Shown here: positions 50,805 to 58,066 of the stretch, in pieces | Numbering within the stretch: the first letter of the stretch is position 1 | Layout: every line of letters starts with the position of its first letter | Source of the DNA: CATQHQ01 sp965243805 | Lineage (GTDB): Bacteria > Gemmatimonadota > Gemmatimonadetes > Longimicrobiales > Gaopeijiaceae | DNA length: 64,000 bases | NCBI GenBank assembly: GCA_965243805.1 | Contig: OZ251577.1 | Location: 3,720,001 to 3,784,000, forward strand | Direction of reading: 5' to 3' | The notes under the pieces: generated by a model | What the model was told of the DNA's origin: nothing | The model's input: only the letters and a program-made list of their open reading frames with translations | The model's database searches: none | Program-made: the position numbers and the translations under genes

Positions 50805-51907
50805 GTCGTAGGGGCAGCAGCTAGGGAGGACGCGCGCCGGCGTCGGGCAAGGTCGGTCAGAGCACTGCTCAGGGGTTCGGGAGGCTTGCCGACGACGTGG
50901 AACCCTACCGCCACGCAGTGGGAGGCGAGTTCGGGGAAGGCCGCGAGCTTGACCGCATCCTTCTCGGTGCACACTAGGGATCGTCCGGCGCGGCGCGCCA
51001 GCAGGGCGTCCGCGTCCCGTTGCGAGTAGGGGTGATGGTCGGCGAACGCCACCGACTCCACCGCCACTGTCGGCAGCAGCCTCCGCAACCCCTCGTGGAA
51101 CTCCCGGGGCCGCGCAATGGCCGAGACCGCCATGACGTCGCCTTGCGGCGGATCCGCCTGGCCGCCGTTCAGATCGCTCCACTCCCCCATCTGCATCTCC
51201 ACTTGCATGACCGGCGCTCCCGGCACTGCTTGGGCTAGGGCGGCCCCCCACGCATCCAGCGCCGCTCGGGAAGCGCTTCGCCGGGTCAGCAGCACGTGGG
51301 TGGCGCGCTTGGCCGCGGACAGCGGCTCCCGGTATGGCCCCCGAGGAAAGAGGCGGACCCGTAGAGGATCTTCGGCCGCCACGAGGAGGATGTCCAGATC
51401 GCGGTGGACCCGACGGTGCTGGAAACCATCGTCCATGATCGCCAAGTCGCAGCCGTGCTTCCAAGCCTCGCCGATGCAGCGTGTGCGGGAACGGTCCGCG
51501 AACACACCGTCGTCGCCGAACCATCGCCGGTACATCGCCGTCTCGTCGCCGCCGTAGCCTCGGCAGACCACCGCCGCGCGCGCGCCCTTGCCGGCGCACC
51601 ACTCCCGCAGCCAGCGCACCACGGGCGTCTTCCCCGTCCCGCCGACGACCAAGTTGCCCACGGAGGCGACAACCAGCGGCAGCGGGGGCGGGGGCGATCG
51701 GTCGTACCAGAGGTTCCGCGCCGCAACGGCCAGACGATAGCCGGCTTCGGCGGGCGCCAGGGCGGCCAGCAGGGTCTTGCCGCCGACGCCGCGGCCTCCG
51801 TCCGCCCAGAGCTGCTGCACCGCCTTGCGAGCCCTGCCGCGGACCCGCGCCGCGATCCCGTCGTTGTCGCCGACCCGGGTCGCGATCCCGTCCCTGCCGT
51901 TGGTCAC
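50801..51907 (-). CDS. lpxK: Tetraacyldisaccharide 4'-kinase
   Basis: 368 residues from GTG 51907 (GTGA overlap with lpxB). Phosphorylates lipid A disaccharide at the inner membrane. The Walker A segment is VGNLVVGGTGKTPVVRWL, preceded by the membrane-associating hydrophobic start and followed by GYGGDE, MDDGFQHRRVHRDLDILLV and FADHHPYSQRDAD. The N-terminus carries a duplicated DGIA(T/A)RV unit. In order with lpxA and lpxB. Confidence 0.93.
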   Translation of the reverse strand: MTNGRDGIATRVGDNDGIAARVRGRARKAVQQLWADGGRGVGGKTLLAALAPAEAGYRLAVAARNLWYDRSPPPPLPLVVASVGNLVVGGTGKTPVVRWLREWCAGKGARAAVVCRGYGGDETAMYRRWFGDDGVFADRSRTRCIGEAWKHGCDLAIMDDGFQHRRVHRDLDILLVAAEDPLRVRLFPRGPYREPLSAAKRATHVLLTRRSASRAALDAWGAALAQAVPGAPVMQVEMQMGEWSDLNGGQADPPQGDVMAVSAIARPREFHEGLRRLLPTVAVESVAFADHHPYSQRDADALLARRAGRSLVCTEKDAVKLAAFPELASHCVAVGFHVVGKPPEPLSSALTDLARRRRASSLAAAPTT

Positions 51908-53010
51908 GCTCGCTCCGCCAGGATTTCTTCCGCCAAGTCCACCACCCTTCTGGCCACTCCTGGGGCTCCGAGAGCTTCCCGCACCGACGCCAAACCGTCC
52001 AGAGTTGCCTTTCGCCGGGGATCGGTCTCGTCCAGCAGCGGCTCCAGTGCCTGGGCCATGGCGGCAGGGGTCGCGGCCCGTTGGAGGAACTCGGGAACGA
52101 CGCGCCTTCCCGCCACCAAGTTCGCCAGGGCCACATGGGGGACTCGAACCAGCCGACGCGCCAGAAACCATGTCGCGGGGTGCGTGACGTAGGCGACCAC
52201 GAAGGGCATCCCGGCCAGGGCGGCTTCCAAGGTGGAGGTGCCGGACTTGACCAAGCCGGCAGTGGCCAGCGCTCTCAGCGACGGACCGTCTTCGGTCGCG
52301 GGAAAGCGAAACCCGCGATACGCCGCGGCAGGAAGCGAAGGCGTCTTGCCGACCACGACCTGCAAGCCCGGAACTTTTCGCGCCAGCTCGGCTGCCGTGG
52401 CGGCAAACGTCGCTCCGTGGCGCTCCAGCTCCTGACGGCGGGAGCCGGGAAAGAGCGCCAGGACCGGCTTGTCGCGCCGGATTCCCAACTCCTGCGCCAG
52501 TGCGTCCGCCTCCTCGGACGACGGTTCGTCGAGCAGCGGATGGCCCACGAAGACGGCGCGGCCTCCGTGGCACTCATACAGCGCGGGCTCGAAGGGGAGC
52601 ACCAGCGCAATGCGGTCGGCGATCTGCGCCAGTCGCTTGGCGCGCCCAGCCTTCCACGCCCAGACCTGGGGCCCGATGTAGTAGAGGACCGGGACGCCCC
52701 GTCTCGCGGCCCACGCCGAGATCCGCATGTTCAGCCCTGGGTAGTCGACGGGGATCACCAAGTCGAAGCCGCCCTCTGCCAGGACGCCCTTCAGCCGGCC
52801 CTCTAGCTGGCGGAAGAACCGCAGCCGCCTCGCCACCTCGGCGAAGCCCATGACCGCCAGGGCGTCCAGTCCCTCCACCAGCCGAACGCCGGCCGCCGCC
52901 ATGCGCGGACCGCCAATCCCCGTCAGGACGGCGCCGGGCCAGCGACGACGGACCTCTTGGGCGACGCGGGCGCCGTGGGCGTCGCCGGAGGGCTCCCCGG
53001 CCAGCATCAT
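51904..53010 (-). CDS. lpxB: Lipid-A-disaccharide synthase
   Basis: 368-residue GT19 enzyme joining UDP-diacylglucosamine and lipid X. It opens directly with MMLAGEPSGDAHGARV, so the ATG at 53010 is a few residues shorter than usual, and no ATG/GTG/TTG exists further upstream before a stop. Other signatures: VDYPGLNMRISAWA, YYIGPQVWAWKAGR, FVGHPLLDE, FPGSRRQELERH and SGTSTLEAALAGMPFVV. Overlaps lpxK by four bases. Confidence 0.94.
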   Translation of the reverse strand: MMLAGEPSGDAHGARVAQEVRRRWPGAVLTGIGGPRMAAAGVRLVEGLDALAVMGFAEVARRLRFFRQLEGRLKGVLAEGGFDLVIPVDYPGLNMRISAWAARRGVPVLYYIGPQVWAWKAGRAKRLAQIADRIALVLPFEPALYECHGGRAVFVGHPLLDEPSSEEADALAQELGIRRDKPVLALFPGSRRQELERHGATFAATAAELARKVPGLQVVVGKTPSLPAAAYRGFRFPATEDGPSLRALATAGLVKSGTSTLEAALAGMPFVVAYVTHPATWFLARRLVRVPHVALANLVAGRRVVPEFLQRAATPAAMAQALEPLLDETDPRRKATLDGLASVREALGAPGVARRVVDLAEEILAERA

Positions 53011-53051
53011 GAGCTTGCGCAGCCGAGGCCGAGGGCGGTTGGATTGTGAGA

Positions 53052-53186
53052 TCAGAACGCCCGTCCCAGGTACCAGAGAACCGTCAGGACCACGAGAAGA
53101 AGAACGACCAGGGTCCCGGGCGACTTTCCCTTCCTAGCGTCGATCCACTCTCGCTTGCGGCGACGCCGAACGCGTATGAGCGACAT
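53052..53186 (-). CDS. Possible 44-residue tail-anchored peptide
   Basis: From ATG 53186: a very basic N-terminus (SLIRVRRRRKREWIDARKG) followed by a C-terminal hydrophobic helix TLVVLLLVVLTVLWYLG. It overlaps the 3' end of the oxidoreductase gene by 53 bp and fills the gap before lpxB. Weak SD (GAGG close to the ATG). The basic-plus-TM layout is convincing for a small membrane protein, but no homologue is recognised. Confidence 0.45.
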   Translation of the reverse strand: MSLIRVRRRRKREWIDARKGKSPGTLVVLLLVVLTVLWYLGRAF

Positions 53187-54198
53187 GATCCTCGATCCGT
53201 TTCTCGATGGCCAGCGCCAAATGGAGGGCTCTCCGTCCATCCTCGCCCGTCACGGGCGGCGGCGCCAGCCCCGCTACCGCATCCCGGAACGAGCCCAGCT
53301 CCGCCGCCAGCGGCTCGGGGCCGGCGCCTTGGAGGGGGATCCGCTCCACGATCGACGAAAGTCCATCCAGCGACGGGGCTCCGCCGGGATCGGTCGGGTG
53401 GTCCAGCGACGGGGCTCCGCCGGGGAACGGCCCATCCAGCGCAGACGCCCCGTCCTTCAGCCGGAAGAACTCCCCGCGTCCGCCGGCCAAGTCCAGGGAC
53501 AGATACCCGGATCGCTGCCACACTCGGAGCTTCCGCACCTTCCGCATGGAAATGCGACTGGCCGTGAGGTTCGCCATGGCACCTCCTCGAAACTCGATGC
53601 GCGCGTTGGCCACATCTGGATAGGGAGAGAGGACGGACACGCCCGCCGCCGCCACTTCCGTCGCAGGCTCGCCGACCAAGCTGCACGCCAGGTCCACGTC
53701 GTGGATCATCAGGTCCAGCACCACCGCCACGTCCAGCGAACGGGGAGCGAAGGGCGCCAGCCGATGGGACTCGAGGAAGAGGGGGCGGTCCAGGTAGGGC
53801 GCAGCCGCCGCCAGCACCGGGTTGAAGCGCTCCACATGGCCCACTTGCAGTGTGACGCCGTGCTCTCGGGCGGCCGCGACGATCCGGTCTGCGGCCTCCA
53901 GGTCGGGAGCCAGCGGCTTCTCGACGAAGACGTGGACGCCAGCGCGGGCCGCATCGGTGGCGACCGCCTCGTGGTCCCGGGTCGGCACCGCCACCACCAC
54001 GGCGTCGCTGGCGTCGAGCAGCGATTCCAGCGAGGGCATCGCCGCCGCCCCGAGCCTCTCCGCGACCGTGGCCGCCCGCTCCGCATCCGTGTCGAACACT
54101 CCGGCCAGCGACACGCCGGCGAGCTGCCGAACCACTCGGGCGTGGTGGCGGCCCAGCGCGCCCACGCCCACCACGCCGACCCGCTGTACGCCGTCCAC
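53134..54198 (-). CDS. Gfo/Idh/MocA oxidoreductase (GnnA-like by position)
   Basis: 354 residues from GTG 54198. NAD-binding VGVVGVGALGRHHARVV, catalytic-region VEKPLAPD (the EKP motif), and the sugar-binding HDVDLACSLVG. A loop at about 235-275 contains GGAPSLD repeats. Sits between lpxA and lpxB, where GnnA, which oxidises UDP-GlcNAc at C3 for amide-linked lipid A, is found in Acidithiobacillus. The matching aminotransferase GnnB is not in the window. Could otherwise act in another nucleotide-sugar pathway. Confidence 0.82.
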   Translation of the reverse strand: MDGVQRVGVVGVGALGRHHARVVRQLAGVSLAGVFDTDAERAATVAERLGAAAMPSLESLLDASDAVVVAVPTRDHEAVATDAARAGVHVFVEKPLAPDLEAADRIVAAAREHGVTLQVGHVERFNPVLAAAAPYLDRPLFLESHRLAPFAPRSLDVAVVLDLMIHDVDLACSLVGEPATEVAAAGVSVLSPYPDVANARIEFRGGAMANLTASRISMRKVRKLRVWQRSGYLSLDLAGGRGEFFRLKDGASALDGPFPGGAPSLDHPTDPGGAPSLDGLSSIVERIPLQGAGPEPLAAELGSFRDAVAGLAPPPVTGEDGRRALHLALAIEKRIEDHVAHTRSASPQARVDRR

Positions 54199-54232
54199 GG
54201 CCCGCGATCCGCCGTCGGCAGCCGATGCGCCG

Positions 54233-55060
54233 TTAGGAGACGACGCCGCGCTCGCTGTTCCGCACGAAGTCAAGCAGGTACCCGACTTCCGGGCAGGCCA
54301 GCTCCTCGTCGGCCTCGGCGGCGCGCACGGCCTGTCCCAGGTTGAGGTCCGAGCGGAAGAGGAGCCGGTAGGTGGCCTTGAGGCGGCGGCGCACATCTGG
54401 GGAGATGCCCCGGCGCTCCATCCCGACCGTGTTGAGGCCGACGAGCTTCGGCGACGGGTTGCCCACGACCCGGCAGTACGGCGGCACGTCCTGGGGCACG
54501 CGGGAGCCGCCCCCCACAAAGGCGTGGGCGCCGATCTTCACGAACTGATGGACGGCCACCAGGCCGCTGACGATCGCCCAGTCCCCAATGGCCACATGTC
54601 CGGCCATGTTGGTGGCGTTGGAGAGCACCACGTGGTTGCCCAGCTCGCAGTCGTGGGCGACGTGACAGTACGCCATCAAGAGGCAGTCGGAGCCCACCAG
54701 CGTCCGACCCGAGGCCGCCGTCCCCCGGTTGAGGGTGGCGAACTCGCGCACGACGGTCCGGTCCCCGATCTCCAGGAAGGTCTCCTCGCCTTCGTACTTC
54801 ATGTCTTGGGGATCGGTCCCCAGCACAGCCCCGTTGGCGACCTGACAGCCCGCGCCCACGATGGTGTTCCGCTCGATGAGGACCCGAGGGCCGACCCGCG
54901 TGTTGGCGCCAAGACGCACGCCCGGCCCCACCACGGCGAAGGGGCCGATCTCCACGCCGGCTTCCAGGACCGCTCCCGAATCGACGATGGCGGTCTCGTG
55001 AACCTTGATCTCCGCGCCCGGCTCCGTTGCCGTACTCACCTGCTCCGTTGCCGTACTCAT
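54233..55060 (-). CDS. lpxA: UDP-N-acetylglucosamine acyltransferase
   Basis: 275-residue left-handed beta-helix acyltransferase starting lipid A synthesis. Hexapeptide repeats run from IVDSGAVLEAGVEIGPFAVV; catalytic His is in YCHVAHDCELGNHVVLSN; HQFVKIGAHAFVGGGSRV and GNPSPKLVGLNTVGMERR complete the signature. The start region is duplicated: MSTATE recurs as VSTATE, so ATG 55060 and GTG 55039 are both usable. Overlaps lpxC-fabZ by ATGA. Confidence 0.95.
   Translation of the reverse strand: MSTATEQVSTATEPGAEIKVHETAIVDSGAVLEAGVEIGPFAVVGPGVRLGANTRVGPRVLIERNTIVGAGCQVANGAVLGTDPQDMKYEGEETFLEIGDRTVVREFATLNRGTAASGRTLVGSDCLLMAYCHVAHDCELGNHVVLSNATNMAGHVAIGDWAIVSGLVAVHQFVKIGAHAFVGGGSRVPQDVPPYCRVVGNPSPKLVGLNTVGMERRGISPDVRRRLKATYRLLFRSDLNLGQAVRAAEADEELACPEVGYLLDFVRNSERGVVS
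55020..55060 (-). repeat. Duplicated start region of lpxA
   Basis: GCTCCGTTGCCGTACTCA(C/T) occurs at 55021-55039 and 55042-55060, a 21-bp period with one mismatch at the start codon (GTG versus ATG). In-frame duplication of seven codons. Confidence 0.9.
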
Positions 55061-56343
55061 TTGTCCACGATTCTGGCGATCATTTCGGCCTGGGCCACCA
55101 GCTCTCCGTCCACCGTGCCCGTTCCTTTCATCTTGCAGATGCGACTCCGCAGGTTAACCATCTCCAGTTCGAAGAGCACTTGGTCCCCTGGGGTGATCGG
55201 CCGTCGCCACTTCACGTTGTCCAGCGACATGAAGTAGACCACCTTGTCCTGCGGGTTCTCCACCGAATCCATGAGGAGCAGGCCGCCGACCTGCGCCATC
55301 GCCTCCACCACGAGCACGCCGGGCATCACCGGGTGCTCCGGGAAGTGTCCTCCGAAGAACGGTTCGTTGATCGTCACGTTCTTCAGGCCCACGATCCGTC
55401 GTCGCGGCTCGAACTCGATGATGCGGTCCACGAGAAGCATGGGGTAGCGATGCGGAAGGTACTCCATGATCCGGCGGATGCCGATTTGGCCAGCCCGCCC
55501 CGCTTGGTCGTGCTGCCGCCGAATCGCTCGCGCGAGTTCCACGTTCCCACCGTGGCTGGGCCGCTCCGCCACCACGTGGCCTCTAAACCGGCCCCGCATG
55601 AGGGCCAAGTCCCCCACCAGATCGCCTACCTTGTGGCGAAGAAACTCGTCCGAATAGCGGAGGTCGGGGTTGAGGACGCCCTTCTCGTCCAGAACCACCG
55701 TGTTCTCCAGCGAAGCGCCCAGGGCCAGCCCTTGGGAGTGGAGGGCGTCGGCGTCGGCGGCGAAGCCGAATGTTCTCGCCTCGGCCAGTCCGTTCCGGAA
55801 CGAGTTCGCGTCCACGGCAAATGCGCCGTACTGACGGCCTACCGCCTCGTGGGCGAAGTCGATCGTCGCGGAGATGCGGTAGCCGTCGTCGGGAACCGCC
55901 ACGTAGGACGCTCGGGCGTCCGAGGCCAGAGACACCGGCGAGGAGAGCTGGATCAGCGTCGCCTTGGCGTCTTGCTCTCGCCGCCCGGCCTCCAGCACCG
56001 CGTCCACGTACGGCGCGAAGCTCCCGTCGACGATCGGCGGCTCCGGGCCCTCCAGCTCCAGCAGGACGTTGTCCACCTCCAGGGCGGCCAGAGCGGCCAG
56101 CACATGCTCGACGGTGAGCACTTCCACGCCGTCCACTCCTAGGCGCGTCCCCAGGTGGGTGCCGGTCACGTTCTCCAGGACCGCGGGGATTTCGGGCCGA
56201 CCCGGCACGTCGATCCGCCGGAAGACGATCCCCGAGTTCTTGGGGGCGGGCTTGATGGCAATCCGGCTCTGGGCCCCCGAGTGGACGCCGACCCCTTCCA
56301 CCACGGAGACCCCGGCGACGGTGTGCTGATTCTCCTGCGCCAC
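55057..56343 (-). CDS. lpxC/fabZ: LpxC-FabZ bifunctional fusion
   Basis: 428 residues from GTG 56343. N-terminal ~270 residues are LpxC, the zinc deacetylase committing UDP-acyl-GlcNAc to lipid A: GVGVHSG, the zinc His in TVEHVLAALAALEVDN, and FLRHKVGDLVGDLAL with the second His and Asp. The C-terminal ~145 residues are FabZ, the 3-hydroxyacyl-ACP dehydratase: LPHRYPMLLVDRI and the catalytic FFGGHFPEHPVMPGVL. The fusion is known from Bacteroidetes and relatives and supports Gemmatimonadota/FCB affinity. Five bases after lpxD. Confidence 0.95.
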   Translation of the reverse strand: MAQENQHTVAGVSVVEGVGVHSGAQSRIAIKPAPKNSGIVFRRIDVPGRPEIPAVLENVTGTHLGTRLGVDGVEVLTVEHVLAALAALEVDNVLLELEGPEPPIVDGSFAPYVDAVLEAGRREQDAKATLIQLSSPVSLASDARASYVAVPDDGYRISATIDFAHEAVGRQYGAFAVDANSFRNGLAEARTFGFAADADALHSQGLALGASLENTVVLDEKGVLNPDLRYSDEFLRHKVGDLVGDLALMRGRFRGHVVAERPSHGGNVELARAIRRQHDQAGRAGQIGIRRIMEYLPHRYPMLLVDRIIEFEPRRRIVGLKNVTINEPFFGGHFPEHPVMPGVLVVEAMAQVGGLLLMDSVENPQDKVVYFMSLDNVKWRRPITPGDQVLFELEMVNLRSRICKMKGTGTVDGELVAQAEMIARIVDK

Positions 56344-56348
56344 CGCCG

Positions 56349-57401
56349 TCAGTCCCCGTCTCCGGCGCGTCCCGTGCGACGCTCCAAGCGACGCTCCAGC
56401 CGACGTTCCAGCCGTCCCAGTCGCTTGGCGAGCTCGGGCAGCCGCATCACCAGGGCCATCGCGCGCAGGTAGCGCTTGTGGTCTCTGGCCGGGTAGCCCG
56501 AGACGGTTGCGCCGGGCGCCACATCGCCGATGACCCCGGCTTGGGCGGCGATCCGGGCCCCCGCGCCGATGCGCAGGTGGCCGATCACGCCGGCCTGTCC
56601 GCCCATCGACACGCCCGGGCCCGTGCGGGTGGAGCCGGCGACGCCTACCTGGGCCACCAGGATCGAGCGGGGACCGATCGACACGTTGTGGGCGACGTGG
56701 ACTAAGTTGTCCAGCTTCGAGCCGGCGCCGATCACCGTGCGCCCGATCGAGCCCCGGTCGATGGTGCAGTTGGCGCCGATCTCCACGTCGTCCTCCACCA
56801 CGCATCCGCCGGCCTGGGGCACCTTCACGTGGGCACCGTTGGACTGGACGTAACCGAAGCCGTCCACCCCGATCCGAGCTCCCGAGTGAACGATCACCCT
56901 GTCGCCCAGCACCACCCCCGGGTAGATCGACACGCCGGGATGGAGCACCGTGGCCGCGCCGATCCGGGCACCGGCGCCGACGACGCAGTTGGCGCCGATC
57001 CGGGCCTCCTCCCGCACCGTGGCGTCCGCCTCGACGACCGCGCCGGGGCCGACGAACGCGCTCTCGGCCAGCTTGGCCGTCGGGGCGACCGTGGCCGATC
57101 GGTGCACGCCCCCCTTCACCTCGGGTTCGGGGTGCAGCAGCGGCAGCAGAGCCACCAGCGCGGCGTGAGGATCGGGCACCGCCAATCGGTCGGCGGGGCC
57201 ATCCTCGAGGGAGGCGAGTCCCTCCGAAACGAGGAGCGTCCGGCCTCTGCACGCCAGCAGTTCGCCGGCGTAGCGCCGATCGGCCAGGAACGCCATCTCG
57301 TCGGGCTCGGCGTCGTGCAGCGGAGATATCCGCGTGAACGTTGCGCCGGGGTCGCCCATCACTCGGCCCCCGGTCGCCGCCGCAGCCTCGCCGAGCGTCA
57401 A
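56349..57401 (-). CDS. lpxD: UDP-3-O-acylglucosamine N-acyltransferase
   Basis: 350 residues from TTG 57401, chosen because it overlaps the skp stop (TTGA) and restores the uridine-binding N-terminus LTLGEAAAATGGRV; ATG 57359 would cut it. Left-handed beta-helix with many hexapeptides, catalytic His in LDNLVHVAHNVSIG, and GVDGFGYV. The C-terminus has a threefold RLERRLERRLERR repeat. Adds the N-linked acyl chain to the glucosamine in lipid A. Confidence 0.93.
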   Translation of the reverse strand: MTLGEAAAATGGRVMGDPGATFTRISPLHDAEPDEMAFLADRRYAGELLACRGRTLLVSEGLASLEDGPADRLAVPDPHAALVALLPLLHPEPEVKGGVHRSATVAPTAKLAESAFVGPGAVVEADATVREEARIGANCVVGAGARIGAATVLHPGVSIYPGVVLGDRVIVHSGARIGVDGFGYVQSNGAHVKVPQAGGCVVEDDVEIGANCTIDRGSIGRTVIGAGSKLDNLVHVAHNVSIGPRSILVAQVGVAGSTRTGPGVSMGGQAGVIGHLRIGAGARIAAQAGVIGDVAPGATVSGYPARDHKRYLRAMALVMRLPELAKRLGRLERRLERRLERRTGRAGDGD

Positions 57402-57928
57402 AAGGTGCCGGCGCCGGCCGGTTCCTGGAGCCGGGTGAGCACCTCCTGGGTCAGGTCCAGGGACGGATCGGCCGACAGGATCGCTTGCGACGCCACATCC
57501 AGGATCATCGCCCAGTTGCCCTCCACCCGGATCTCCTCGATCACCGCGGTGATCGCCTCCATGACCGGCTGGAAGACCTCGGCCCGGCGCTGCTGGGCCT
57601 GACCGTCCAGCTCCTGGCTGCGCTGCTGCACGGCGTTCCGGCTCCGCAGGAGCTCTTCCTCCCTCGCCTGCCGGTTCTCGGCCGTCATCGTCATCTGCTG
57701 CTGCCGGTACTCCTGCTCCGACGCCTGCAGGTCGCTGAGGAGCTGCTGCATCTCGGCCTGGAAGCCCTGAATGGCGGCCTCCAGCGTCTTCTGGGCGTCC
57801 TGGGCCATGGGGAGTTCGCGAAGGACGACGTTGGTATCGACCCATCCGACCTTCGCCGACTGGGCCGTGGCCGGCACGGCTACCGCCGTCAACGCAAGGG
57901 CAAGAACACACGAACGCACGAAGCGCAT
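57398..57928 (-). CDS. skp: Periplasmic chaperone Skp/OmpH
   Basis: 176 residues from ATG 57928 with signal peptide CVLALALTAVAVPATAQ. KVGWVDTNVVL opens the conserved head, and a long helical hairpin with Gln/Glu-rich coiled coil (QAEMQQLLSDLQASEQEY, then REEELLRSRNAVQQR) forms the tentacles, closing with a beta segment. It shields unfolded outer-membrane proteins on the way to BamA, encoded next upstream. 138 bp separate the two, with short GGCGGGG repeats. Confidence 0.9.
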   Translation of the reverse strand: MRFVRSCVLALALTAVAVPATAQSAKVGWVDTNVVLRELPMAQDAQKTLEAAIQGFQAEMQQLLSDLQASEQEYRQQQMTMTAENRQAREEELLRSRNAVQQRSQELDGQAQQRRAEVFQPVMEAITAVIEEIRVEGNWAMILDVASQAILSADPSLDLTQEVLTRLQEPAGAGTF

Positions 57929-58066
57929 AGCTACCGATCTCCGGATTGGGATTGAATTCGTTGGGCCGGTGCCCCGCCGCGATGCGGAGCAGCACCTTCT
58001 ATACATTCGTTTCCCGGCGGGGTTGCTGGCAAGTATTCCCGGCGGGGGTTGTTGGCAACCGTTCAC

